A DNA stretch of 64,000 nucleotides. It comes from Acinetobacter sp. ANC 3929. Lineage in GTDB: Bacteria > Pseudomonadota > Gammaproteobacteria > Pseudomonadales > Moraxellaceae. The number at the start of each line of letters is the position of its first letter. Positions within the stretch are counted from its first letter, which is position 1. Of this stretch, positions 23,092 through 31,685 are shown piece after piece. Under the pieces are notes generated by a model. That model was not told where the DNA came from. It saw only the letters and a program-made list of their open reading frames with translations, and did not search any database. Position numbers and translations under genes: made by a program. The DNA is taken from contig NZ_KB850000.1 in the NCBI RefSeq assembly GCF_000369405.1, positions 744,001 to 808,000 on the forward strand, in the 5' to 3' direction.

Positions 23092-23772
23092 ATGCGAATA
23101 CTTCTCGTTGAAGATGAACAGAAAACGGGAGACTATCTCCAAAAAGGTTTAACCGAAGCAGGCTATGTTACAGATTGGAGTCAAGATGGTATATCAGGCC
23201 TGCATCATGCGGTTACAGAACAATATGATCTTATTATTTTAGATGTCATGCTACCCAAGTTGGATGGCTGGAAAATTTTAACCGAGATTCGTAAAGTGAA
23301 TACCTTCCTGCCGGTTTTATTTCTAACAGCAAGAGACCAAATTGAAGATCGAGTCAAAGGATTGGAGTTGGGTGCAGATGACTTCCTGATCAAACCCTTT
23401 GCATTTGCTGAATTATTGGCACGTATCAAAACACTTTTAAAACGCGGCCAGATTAAAGAAGAACAAACCTTCTACTCTGTCGCTGATTTGCATCTTGATC
23501 TGATCAAACGCCGTGTCGTGCGTTCTGGTCAAAGAATTGACCTGACAGCAAAAGAGTTTTCTTTACTTGAGTTGTTTATGCGTCGACAAGGTGAGGTTTT
23601 ACCAAAATCGCTGATCGCAGCTTTGGTTTGGGATATCAATTTTGATAGTGATACCAATGTCGTTGAGGTGGCAATTCGTAGACTTAGAAATAAAATAGAT
23701 ACGGATTTTAGCCCTAAGTTGATTAAGAACATTCGGGGTATGGGCTATGTATTAGAGATCGAAGATGAATAA
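23092..23772 (+). CDS. Copper-type response regulator (CusR/CopR-like)
   Basis: A 226-residue OmpR-family regulator of the heavy-metal subgroup. The receiver domain has [21 protein letters not shown], phospho-acceptor [20 protein letters not shown] and [23 protein letters not shown]. The DNA-binding domain has [21 protein letters not shown] and ends [11 protein letters not shown]. The close match to CusR/CopR and the CusR-type boxes at 23010 and 25467 support copper sensing. It overlaps its kinase gene by 8 nt. Confidence 0.88.
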   Translation: MRILLVEDEQKTGDYLQKGLTEAGYVTDWSQDGISGLHHAVTEQYDLIILDVMLPKLDGWKILTEIRKVNTFLPVLFLTARDQIEDRVKGLELGADDFLIKPFAFAELLARIKTLLKRGQIKEEQTFYSVADLHLDLIKRRVVRSGQRIDLTAKEFSLLELFMRRQGEVLPKSLIAALVWDINFDSDTNVVEVAIRRLRNKIDTDFSPKLIKNIRGMGYVLEIEDE

Positions 23773-25144
23773 TAAATTATTTCGTTCGATTGGTTTTAGA
23801 ATCAGTTTTATTTCAACCCTATTCACCATTTTGATCTTGGTGATTATGGGGATCTTCGTCAATCAACACGTGGTTAATTATTTTTATCAGCAAAATCAGA
23901 AAGAACTTGAGGGAAAAATTCAACTGATTGAAAATCTGATTCTGCAAAAACCAGCCAATTTTAAAAACAGTCTAGATGAAGCACTGATCGGTCATGACAA
24001 TCTGGTGATTCAAATCAAGCTTGCCAACGGTCAAACGCTCTATCATAAAAAAAACGTACATACTGATCTAAGCCAATTTGTCCAGAATAAAAATGCAGGT
24101 TGGGTTAATTGGAAAAATAACAATCAAAGCTATCAAGGTGTCATTGTTAACAAGAGCATTTACTACAACAATGCCAATCAAAACATGCAAATTATCGCTG
24201 CGATTGAAGTTACAGATAATTTCTACTTCTTACATTCATTTAAACAACAGCTTTTTATTGTTGGTATTTTAGGTGTCATCGGGTTAATGTTTTTAGGCTG
24301 GTTATCGACATGGCAAGGCCTGGGCCCTATTCGAAACATGGCAAGACTGTCAGAAAATATATCTGCGAATAATTTATCAAATCGTCTAGATCTAAAAAAT
24401 ATCCCGATAGAACTTGCACCATTGGCCACGGCATTCAATGACATGCTGGATCGCTTAGAAATCTCGGTCGATAAGCTTTCTGCTTTTTCAAGTGACTTGG
24501 CACATGAAATCAGAACACCAATCAATAACCTGATGATGCAAACTCAGGTTTCCTTAACCAAGCCAAGAACAATTGAGCAATATCAAGATGTACTCTTTTC
24601 TAATTTGGAGGAATATGAACACTTAGCAAAAATGATTTCAGACATGCTGTTTCTGGCAAAATCGGATCATAATTTGGCATTGAAAAGTAAAAAAAATATT
24701 GATTTAGTGCAAGAAATGAAGGTTTTGTTTGAATACTTTGAAGCATTTGCTGCAGATAAGAACATCGTTTTAGAGCAAACAGGTCAGGCACATATTGAAG
24801 CAGAACCAGCTATGATTCGTAGGGCCTTTAATAATTTGATTTCTAATGCGATTAAATATGGTGAAGCTGATTCTGTTTTGCAGATCCAGTTAGCTGAAGA
24901 TGCTCAAAGCTCAGTGATCTTGATTAAAAATAAAGTTGCTGCTGAAATGCAAACTCTCACACCTTTGCAGCTTTCACGTTTTTTTGATCGCTTCTATCGC
25001 TTGGATTCGTCTAGGCACAAAGCAGAGGATGGGACAGGTTTGGGGTTGGCGATTACCAAGTCAATTATAGAAATTCACAGTGCTAAAATTGATGTATATA
25101 TTGAAGATGAAAACATCGTCTTTCGGATTATTTTCAATAAATAA
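23765..25144 (+). CDS. Heavy-metal sensor histidine kinase (CusS/CopS-like)
   Basis: A 459-residue membrane kinase. TM1 about 12-32, a periplasmic sensor loop, TM2 about 160-180 ([17 protein letters not shown]), and a HAMP segment starting [15 protein letters not shown]. The H-box is [17 protein letters not shown], the N-box [11 protein letters not shown] and the G-box [12 protein letters not shown]. The domain order and length match CusS-type kinases that report periplasmic copper or silver. It is coupled to the regulator gene and followed by a strong terminator. Confidence 0.88.
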   Translation: MNNKLFRSIGFRISFISTLFTILILVIMGIFVNQHVVNYFYQQNQKELEGKIQLIENLILQKPANFKNSLDEALIGHDNLVIQIKLANGQTLYHKKNVHTDLSQFVQNKNAGWVNWKNNNQSYQGVIVNKSIYYNNANQNMQIIAAIEVTDNFYFLHSFKQQLFIVGILGVIGLMFLGWLSTWQGLGPIRNMARLSENISANNLSNRLDLKNIPIELAPLATAFNDMLDRLEISVDKLSAFSSDLAHEIRTPINNLMMQTQVSLTKPRTIEQYQDVLFSNLEEYEHLAKMISDMLFLAKSDHNLALKSKKNIDLVQEMKVLFEYFEAFAADKNIVLEQTGQAHIEAEPAMIRRAFNNLISNAIKYGEADSVLQIQLAEDAQSSVILIKNKVAAEMQTLTPLQLSRFFDRFYRLDSSRHKAEDGTGLGLAITKSIIEIHSAKIDVYIEDENIVFRIIFNK

Positions 25145-25195
25145 ATGGGAAAAGTAGGCTGAAACTTTTAATTTAATGGGCACACATACAGTAAA

Positions 25196-25229
25196 GGATC
25201 ATAAAACTCAGTCCTAGGTTTTATGATCC
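25196..25229. terminator. Bidirectional terminator
   Basis: A 12-bp stem GGATCATAAAAC (25196-25207) with 25218-25229 between the kinase gene and the converging small gene. Confidence 0.8.
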
Positions 25230-25247
25230 CGTTTTTGAAATTCTGTA

Positions 25248-25397
25248 TTACTTTGATGGAGTCTGGCCATCATGACCTTGTACAACAGTATTACGCTCCT
25301 TGTTTTTCTCAAGGAACATTAATCCACCATCTGCGTAGCTCAAACTCGCTGTTGATGCAAATGATACGATAAGGATGAGTTTAACTAATGCTTTCAT
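25248..25397 (-). CDS. Small exported protein behind a CusR-type box
   Basis: A 49-residue open frame, too short for standard gene lists. It reads as a signal peptide MKALVKLILIVSFASTASLSYA plus a mature chain of about 27 residues, DGGLMFLEKNKERNTVVQGH then DGQTPSK. An AAAAGG ribosome site lies 8-10 nt before the ATG. Upstream is the best CusR-type box of the window (25467-25486), and a terminator follows, so it is a complete small transcription unit. There is no cysteine; one Met and one His could bind metal. The function is unknown. Confidence 0.72.
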   Translation of the reverse strand: MKALVKLILIVSFASTASLSYADGGLMFLEKNKERNTVVQGHDGQTPSK

Positions 25398-25466
25398 GTC
25401 TACTTACCTTTTCTCTCTTAACTCCCTATAAGATAAAACAAGCTTCCCAACAGTAGCATGACCTGA

Positions 25467-25486
25467 AAATGACAATTTTGTCATTT
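25467..25486 (-). promoter_or_regulatory. CusR-type copper box
   Basis: AAATGACAA-TT-TTGTCATTT is a perfect 9+9 dyad. It matches the CusR box core known from E. coli (TGACAA-N2-TTGTCA). It lies about 70 bp upstream of the 49-residue gene at 25397 and points to control by the regulator at 23092. Confidence 0.78.
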
Positions 25487-25504
25487 AAAAAGCTTTGTAT
25501 TCGA

Positions 25505-26995
25505 TCAGATCACTTCATCGAGCTTGCTTAAATGATTGTGATTCAACCCCCTAAAAATCTGCTCCAAAGCTTGTCCGATCGCCAGTATTTCATGGTCCAT
25601 GTTTGGCAAACCATCAAGTTCTAAGCCAATCGGTAGTTTTGACTTCACTCCGCGACCAATCGGTAAACTCAGCCCTGGCAACCCAATATTACTCCCAGGA
25701 TCGGTATTACGAATTAGAGTTTGGAAGTTTTCAATAGAGCTCACCTGCTCACTCACCAACGGTGCAACGATTGGAGAGGTTGGAAATATTAATCCGTTCA
25801 GTTGATAGTCTCTGAAGGCTTTTTCATAGAGTGAAAGTAATTGTGGTCGAGCTTTTGTAATGGCTTCCTGATATAAAGCGTCTACAGGCACCAATTGCCC
25901 CGTCGAATCAGCAATCAATTCAGGTAGAATATTCTGCCTAAAAATCTGCTGCACATCTGGACTGGATACCTGATCAACCACAGCATCTAGACTGACGCCA
26001 ATCTCATTATTTTCTAAATATTGGATCAAATCATATTTGCCTTCGTAAATCACGACTGGAAATGAAATGCGTTGATTTATCTGCGCTAAATCAGGCATAT
26101 CGACAGGAATAATTTCAATCCCAGCATTTTTTAAAAGTTGCAATGCCTTATGCGCTTGTTCATGAACATCGTCATCCAAACCTTCCCAAAAATAAGCATT
26201 GATTCCAAGTCTGATCGGTTGTTTTGGCAATGAAAATGGTTGAGCTGACGGTGCAATTAACTGATCAATCACAATAATATCAGCCATACAACGCGCCATA
26301 GGTCCAGCGGTGTCACGGGTGTGAGAAATTGGCGTAATCCCTGTTTGTGCATATCGTCCTATCGTGGGACGAAAACCAACACAACCATTTAAGGCACTCG
26401 GTAATCTAACCGAAGCTCCTGTATCCGTTCCGATTGCAATTGGAACCATTCCTGCGGCAACCGCAACGGCACTTCCAGAAGAAGAACCACCCGCAATATG
26501 TAAAGGATTCACCGCATTGCGTGTACCAACGACCCCCTCAATATGCATGGCTGTATTATAACCTGTGACACCAAATGCCAATTCATGCATATTGGCTTTC
26601 CCAACAACAATGGCTCCTTGATCAACTAATGCTTGAATGACGGGAGCCGTTGTTTTGGGTCTAAACTGCGCTAATGCAGGTGTGCCAGCACTATTGGGAA
26701 AACCTGCAACATGAATATTATCTTTCACTGCAATCAATACACCAATTAATGCAGGACAAGCAGCTCCTGCACGGATGGATTGATCCCAGACTTGTGCTTG
26801 TTGAATTGCTGCTGCTTTATCAAGGCTAATAAATGCATTTAAAGATTGTTGTGCTTCGATCTTTTCAAAATAGCGGTGTACCCATTGTTCACAAGAAACT
26901 TTTCGATCACGAACCAAAGCTGTAATCTCGCTAATTGTGGCTCTATCAAGTTGAAATTCTTGGTCCTGATCTAATTTTTCATTCATATTTAACAT
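25505..26995 (-). CDS. Amidase-signature enzyme (indoleacetamide hydrolase-like)
   Basis: A 496-residue amidase-signature protein. The catalytic lysine lies in LIAVKDNIHVAG, and the Gly/Ser-rich motif with the cis-Ser and nucleophile Ser is seen as AGGSSSGSAVAVAAGMVPIAIGTDTGAS. It follows with VRLPSALNGCVGFRPT. The family hydrolyses C-N amide bonds. The closest functional groups (indoleacetamide or aryl amidases) are guesses. It stands alone, behind the LuxR gene on the same strand with an 85-bp gap. Confidence 0.83.
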   Translation of the reverse strand: MLNMNEKLDQDQEFQLDRATISEITALVRDRKVSCEQWVHRYFEKIEAQQSLNAFISLDKAAAIQQAQVWDQSIRAGAACPALIGVLIAVKDNIHVAGFPNSAGTPALAQFRPKTTAPVIQALVDQGAIVVGKANMHELAFGVTGYNTAMHIEGVVGTRNAVNPLHIAGGSSSGSAVAVAAGMVPIAIGTDTGASVRLPSALNGCVGFRPTIGRYAQTGITPISHTRDTAGPMARCMADIIVIDQLIAPSAQPFSLPKQPIRLGINAYFWEGLDDDVHEQAHKALQLLKNAGIEIIPVDMPDLAQINQRISFPVVIYEGKYDLIQYLENNEIGVSLDAVVDQVSSPDVQQIFRQNILPELIADSTGQLVPVDALYQEAITKARPQLLSLYEKAFRDYQLNGLIFPTSPIVAPLVSEQVSSIENFQTLIRNTDPGSNIGLPGLSLPIGRGVKSKLPIGLELDGLPNMDHEILAIGQALEQIFRGLNHNHLSKLDEVI

Positions 26996-27080
26996 TTTGA
27001 CTTAAAATCCATTTAAGTAATTATTTTTATAATTTGTACCGTTTTAAGTCCATTGAATATCCTCAAAATTGAGGAGATCA

Positions 27081-27794
27081 TCAAGAATGTATCAGTGAGG
27101 CCATTTCTGTACGATTATGACAGCCTATTTTTTTCATGGCATTTTTCAGATGTGTCCGAACTGTGGTGAAACCAATATCGAGTAAATTGGCAACATGTTT
27201 ATCACTCAATCCTTTACACACTAATATGACCACTTCTTGCTCCCGTTGGGTTAAATCGTACTGAGTCGATAAATCCATCGGTAAGGCTTGAGTCATATAA
27301 GGTTCAAGTAAATTTAAGATTCTTTTCTCTCGCTCACTAAACATCAGCGAATCTTGAGCGCGCCAGATACGCAAATCACCTAGATCTATCCCATCCCGAA
27401 CAAAGTAAATATTTAGCCCATGATATAAGCCATGAGGGCGTAGAAACTCATTGTAATAATCCGTTCTTTTTAGTTCTGATAGCGAAATGATTTCATTAAC
27501 GAAAGTGGCTTGTTGCCGTTCCCGCAACTGAGACGTAATCGGGTCATGATATTGCCAAATACGCTCATATTCTAGAATTGCTTTAGTGTCAATTTGCCAC
27601 AGGATGCCCTGTTTAGAAACATGCTGTTTTGCATCCCAAATATAAGAAGCAGCAAAATCCGCTCTCAATAAAGTCGCGATATCGACAAGCACTGTTTCGC
27701 GTAAGCTTTGCTGTCCTTTTTCTGAACCTAATTTCCAAAGTATTTCAGAAAGAAGACTAAACTCGGATGAGCTTAAATCATATTCTAAAAGCAT
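27081..27794 (-). CDS. LuxR-type HTH transcriptional regulator
   Basis: A 237-residue regulator. The C-terminal LuxR/GerE helix-turn-helix (about 175-235) is seen in YDLTQREQEVVILVCKGLSDKHVANLLDIGFTTVRTHLKNAMKKIG. The N-terminal part (1-160) has no recognised autoinducer motif and may be a GAF-like sensor. It lies between the amidase and an AraC-type regulator, all on the minus strand. The regulatory target is not evident; the amidase is the nearest candidate. Confidence 0.82.
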   Translation of the reverse strand: MLLEYDLSSSEFSLLSEILWKLGSEKGQQSLRETVLVDIATLLRADFAASYIWDAKQHVSKQGILWQIDTKAILEYERIWQYHDPITSQLRERQQATFVNEIISLSELKRTDYYNEFLRPHGLYHGLNIYFVRDGIDLGDLRIWRAQDSLMFSEREKRILNLLEPYMTQALPMDLSTQYDLTQREQEVVILVCKGLSDKHVANLLDIGFTTVRTHLKNAMKKIGCHNRTEMASLIHS

Positions 27795-27910
27795 AGCGTG
27801 CTACCTTTTTATCTACTGACACCTATCCTGATTAGAATGAGGATGAACAGTAATTCCTTTTGTTCATTTCAGCTTCCTTTATCTTTTATATGTCACTGAG
27901 CCATTATTTT

Positions 27911-28936
27911 CTACACTTTATTTTTTAATCGGGTGGCATGTGGTGTTTTGCCATACCAACGTTTATAGGCATGTATAAAACTGGCGGGTTCAGCATAGCC
28001 TAACCATTCAGAAATTTGTTCAATTGACGTTTGAGTTGAAGATAAATATGAATCTGCCAGAATTTTTCTGACCTCTTCCCTGATTTTAATAAAGGTGGTT
28101 TGTTCTTGTGCTAAATAACGGCGTAAAGTTCGAGAGTTTAGACATAAACCATCCGCGACCTCTTCCATCGAAGGAATGTTCCTTCTGCTATTCATCAAGA
28201 TTTGCTGAACTTGGTCAGTATATTTTTTTTGAGATTGCCGCTTGTCCAGTATTTCTCGGCATTGCTGTTCTGCTGAATGTAACACCAATTCATTTGCCAT
28301 ACTGAGCTTCTGATCTATTTTTTCTGCATCTAATACAACAAAGTTTTTAGATCCACCAAATTCGGGTGTAATCCCAAATAACGCTCGATAAGACTGTATT
28401 TCTCCATGAGGCTGAAAAGTAAAAGCAACTTTCTCGCAGAGATTCTCCCGAATTAAATCTTGTTGAACTGTAATCAGCGCAGCAAGGTCTCGCTGAATAA
28501 TAAACTGCCATAATGCTGGCGGAATCCCATCATCAACCACAATTTCGATTTTGATAGTACGGGTCTCAGGCGGTTCTGATACCACAAACTGACTAAAGGC
28601 AAAAGATAAAGGAAAATAGGCCAAAGCAAAGTTCAACGCTTCACGAATATTAGCACTGCTAATCAAGCCCAAGCCTAAAGAGCCAAAGGCGGTAAAGTGA
28701 TAACGTGTTCCGATTTCTAGCCCTAGCAAAGGCCGTTTTCCGAATCTCTCTACCAGATTGCGGATCAGTTGTAATTCTTGCTGGCCTGTCACCAGCGTAT
28801 TGGGATCAAGTAACTGTTGTTGTTCTAAGCCCGTTCCTTTCAGAATCTGGTGATGACTGACTCCTAACTCTGCGGCAAAATCAGCCATAAGGCGAACACT
28901 ATGGATACTACGTTCATATGCCCATAAGTACTTCAA
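27911..28936 (-). CDS. AraC-family regulator (OruR/ArgR-like, arabinose-binding-type N-domain)
   Basis: A 341-residue AraC-family regulator. The N-terminal effector domain (about 20-200, LLGLEIGTRYHFTAFGSLGLGLISS) is of the OruR type. The C-terminal double helix-turn-helix has MEEVADGLCLNSRTLRRYLAQEQTTF and ISEWLGYAEPASFIHAYKRWYGKTP. It is divergent from the monooxygenase/SDR pair at 29052 with a 115-bp gap, so it is the probable activator of that pair. Confidence 0.86.
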   Translation of the reverse strand: MKYLWAYERSIHSVRLMADFAAELGVSHHQILKGTGLEQQQLLDPNTLVTGQQELQLIRNLVERFGKRPLLGLEIGTRYHFTAFGSLGLGLISSANIREALNFALAYFPLSFAFSQFVVSEPPETRTIKIEIVVDDGIPPALWQFIIQRDLAALITVQQDLIRENLCEKVAFTFQPHGEIQSYRALFGITPEFGGSKNFVVLDAEKIDQKLSMANELVLHSAEQQCREILDKRQSQKKYTDQVQQILMNSRRNIPSMEEVADGLCLNSRTLRRYLAQEQTTFIKIREEVRKILADSYLSSTQTSIEQISEWLGYAEPASFIHAYKRWYGKTPHATRLKNKV

Positions 28937-29051
28937 GTATATTTCCTCAATGTCCGCTAATCACAATATTTTGTCCTCATCCATCCTCTAAATCAATGCA
29001 TGAAACGATTATTCTGCATGTAATACATGATAATTTTCACTTGAGTCCGTT

Positions 29052-30584
29052 ATGTTGAAACAACAATTATCTTCAAATAAAAATATTCGTATCGCCATTA
29101 TTGGCACAGGCTTTGGCGGATTGGGGCTAGCTATTCAGCTCAAACTTGCTGGATTTGAACAATTTACCTTATTTGAAAAAGCCAACGATGTGGGTGGTGT
29201 CTGGCGCGACAATACTTATCCTGGCGCTGCTTGTGACGTGCCTTCTCATCTATATTCCTTTTCTTTTGAACAGGAACTGGGCTGGAAAAACCGTTATGGT
29301 TCATCACAGGAAATTCATCAATACTTAAAACATTGCACAGAAAAATATCAACTGTATCCGCATATCCAATTTAATACTGAAATTGCCAGTGCTGATTTTG
29401 ATGCTACCCAAGGTGTTTGGCATATCCAGAGTTTAAGTGGAGAAAAATTTGAGGCGGAATTTCTAATTGCTGCGGTTGGTCAACTCAACCGCCCTGCATA
29501 TCCGAAGATTAAGGGGCTGGACAGTTTCAAAGGGAAAGCTTTCCATTCGGCGCGCTGGGATCATGACTATGACCTGAATAATAAGCGTGTAGCAGTCATT
29601 GGGACAGGTGCCAGTGCGATTCAGTTTGTGCCTGAGATCGCTAAGCAAGTCGCCCACTTAGATATCTATCAACGCTCTGCGCCTTATGTCATTCCAAAAC
29701 CAGACCGCATTTATTCCAAATTAGAGCGAAAAGCGTTTCAAAAACTACCGATTCTGCAAAGTCTTGATCGCGCCTTTCAATATAGTTATAACGAGATTCG
29801 TCTTAAGAGTTTTACTGCGACCTTGAATGAAATTCCTTTGGCGGAATATATTTTTCAGCGTCATATCCGCGAAGAAATCAAAGATCCACATTTCCGCCAT
29901 CGTCTGATGCCAGACTACCCGATTGGCTGTAAACGTATTCTGATTTCTAATCATTGGTATCAGAGTCTGGTTCGCCCTAATGTTGAGGTCATCAATACCG
30001 CAATTCAGGAAGTAACTGAAAATGGTATTGTCGATAAAGATGGCAAAGTACGTGAAGTAGATACCATTATTTATGGAACAGGATTTGCCGCAACCGAGTT
30101 TATGGCGCCGATGCAAATCACAGGACTCAAAGGTAAAAGATTAAAAGACCAATGGGCCGATGGTGCGGAAGCCTATTTAGGCTTAACTGTTAGTGGCTTC
30201 CCGAATTTCTTTATGTTGTATGGCCCCAATACCAATCTTGGGCATAACTCAATCGTGTATATGATTGAAAGTCAGGTGAACTATATTCTGGATGCAATTC
30301 AAACGCATATTCAAAATAATTTATGTTTTGCAGATTTAAAAACTGAAATCCAAACCCAGTTCAATCAAGAAATTCAGGAGCGCATGAAATCAACCATGTG
30401 GTCTCAAGGCTGCACCAGTTGGTATCAAACCGCGACAGGGAAAAATACCAATAATTGGCCGGGCTTCACATTGGAATATCGTCAGCGTACTCGTCGCTTT
30501 GATCTCGAAAATTATACTCGGGTTGCAAAGTCTTCATCTAAGGCTGTTCAGGTACAACCTTTAGAAAAACAAATGGCGGTTTAA
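29052..30584 (+). CDS. Flavin-containing monooxygenase, Baeyer-Villiger type
   Basis: A 510-residue FAD/NADPH monooxygenase. The FAD motif is IAIIGTGFGGLGLAIQLK (about 15-32), and the NADPH motif is VAVIGTGASAIQFVPEI. The Baeyer-Villiger fingerprint FxGxxxHxxxW(P/D) appears as FKGKAFHSARWD. Such enzymes insert oxygen next to a ketone or oxidise aldehydes. It forms an operon with the SDR gene, whose start follows the stop codon directly. The substrate is unknown; a ketone or cyclic alcohol route is plausible given the SDR partner. Confidence 0.87.
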   Translation: MLKQQLSSNKNIRIAIIGTGFGGLGLAIQLKLAGFEQFTLFEKANDVGGVWRDNTYPGAACDVPSHLYSFSFEQELGWKNRYGSSQEIHQYLKHCTEKYQLYPHIQFNTEIASADFDATQGVWHIQSLSGEKFEAEFLIAAVGQLNRPAYPKIKGLDSFKGKAFHSARWDHDYDLNNKRVAVIGTGASAIQFVPEIAKQVAHLDIYQRSAPYVIPKPDRIYSKLERKAFQKLPILQSLDRAFQYSYNEIRLKSFTATLNEIPLAEYIFQRHIREEIKDPHFRHRLMPDYPIGCKRILISNHWYQSLVRPNVEVINTAIQEVTENGIVDKDGKVREVDTIIYGTGFAATEFMAPMQITGLKGKRLKDQWADGAEAYLGLTVSGFPNFFMLYGPNTNLGHNSIVYMIESQVNYILDAIQTHIQNNLCFADLKTEIQTQFNQEIQERMKSTMWSQGCTSWYQTATGKNTNNWPGFTLEYRQRTRRFDLENYTRVAKSSSKAVQVQPLEKQMAV

Positions 30585-31427
30585 ATGAAATCATTCAATA
30601 ACAAAGTTGCAGCAATTACAGGTGCAGGTTCAGGGATTGGTCAAGCACTTGCAATTGCATTGGCAAAACAAGGCTGTCATTTGGCTTTATCGGATGTCAA
30701 TGAGTTTGGTCTGGCCAAAACCCAAACCTTATTAAAGCCATATCCAGTCAAAGTTACAGTACAAGTAGTTGATGTCGCCAATCGTCAAGACATGGCAAAG
30801 TGGGCTGAAAGCGTGGTTAAGCAGCACCAACAAGTCAATCTGATCTTTAATAATGCGGGCGTTGCCATCGGCAGCACCGCTGAAGGTGTCAGCTATGAAG
30901 ATCTTGAATGGTTGATTGGGATTAATTTTTGGGGTGTGGTATACGGGACCAAAGAATTTTTACCCTATTTAAAACAGAGCGGTGACGGACATGTCATTAA
31001 TATCTCAAGTATGTTCGGACTGACAGCACAGCCCACTCAAAGTGCTTATAATGCGAGTAAATTTGCAGTTCGAGGCTTTACCGAGTCTTTGCGGCAAGAA
31101 CTCGATATACAAGATTCAGGCGTGAGCGCGACGTGTGTACACCCAGGTGGAATTCGAACCAATATTGCTAAAGCTGCACGGATTAATAGCAGTGTCGAAA
31201 TTTTAGGAATGGACCCTGTAAAAAGTCAGCAGGCTTTTGACAAAATCTTAAGAACACCAGCCGATGAGGCGGCAAAGCAAATTTTAACAGCGGTACTCAA
31301 AAATAAACGTCGCCTATTGATTGGTGCTGATGCAAAAGCTGTAGATCTATTACAACGAATATTGCCACAGGGATATCAAAAAATATTTGCTACAGCGACT
31401 GCGCTGCAAACTAAATTCTTGCAATAA
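30585..31427 (+). CDS. Short-chain dehydrogenase/reductase
   Basis: A 280-residue classical SDR. The cofactor motif is ITGAGSGIGQALAIALAKQG, the structural motif NNAG and the catalytic YNASK (Tyr about 156, Lys about 160). It probably interconverts an alcohol and ketone, feeding or draining the upstream monooxygenase. It starts 1 nt after the monooxygenase stop, so they are co-translated. No terminator is clear after it, and 31428-31620 holds nothing I can support. Confidence 0.87.
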   Translation: MKSFNNKVAAITGAGSGIGQALAIALAKQGCHLALSDVNEFGLAKTQTLLKPYPVKVTVQVVDVANRQDMAKWAESVVKQHQQVNLIFNNAGVAIGSTAEGVSYEDLEWLIGINFWGVVYGTKEFLPYLKQSGDGHVINISSMFGLTAQPTQSAYNASKFAVRGFTESLRQELDIQDSGVSATCVHPGGIRTNIAKAARINSSVEILGMDPVKSQQAFDKILRTPADEAAKQILTAVLKNKRRLLIGADAKAVDLLQRILPQGYQKIFATATALQTKFLQ

Positions 31428-31620
31428 CTTAAGCTTTGCGATGGGTTGACCTTAGCTCAATAAAAGCAATGGTCAATCCATTTACCTTCACCTTTCCTGT
31501 CGCAACAATAAAAATAGAATAATTCACAGTATATAGATGAATAGAAACAGTTTTGATCCAGCTCAAAATACAATTCTTTATGACCAGAATAAATAAAATC
31601 CTAAGAGTTGATAAATCCAC

Positions 31621-31651
31621 TTGACCTTCCCATAATGTTAAGGTCTATGCT
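31621..31651 (+). promoter_or_regulatory. CueR-type promoter of copA
   Basis: TTGACC (31621-31626), a 19-bp spacer, TATGCT (31646-31651). The dyad GACCTT-N11-AAGGTC overlaps the spacer, in the form known for CueR boxes. Confidence 0.8.
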
Positions 31652-31685
31652 GCAAGCAATCAGATCATCTCTATAGGTATATCTT

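Noticed and set aside
31429..31620. 63-codon minus-strand frame between the SDR and copA genes
   Set aside because: No ribosome site or recognisable features; low-complexity Ile/Val-rich translation of AT-rich DNA.
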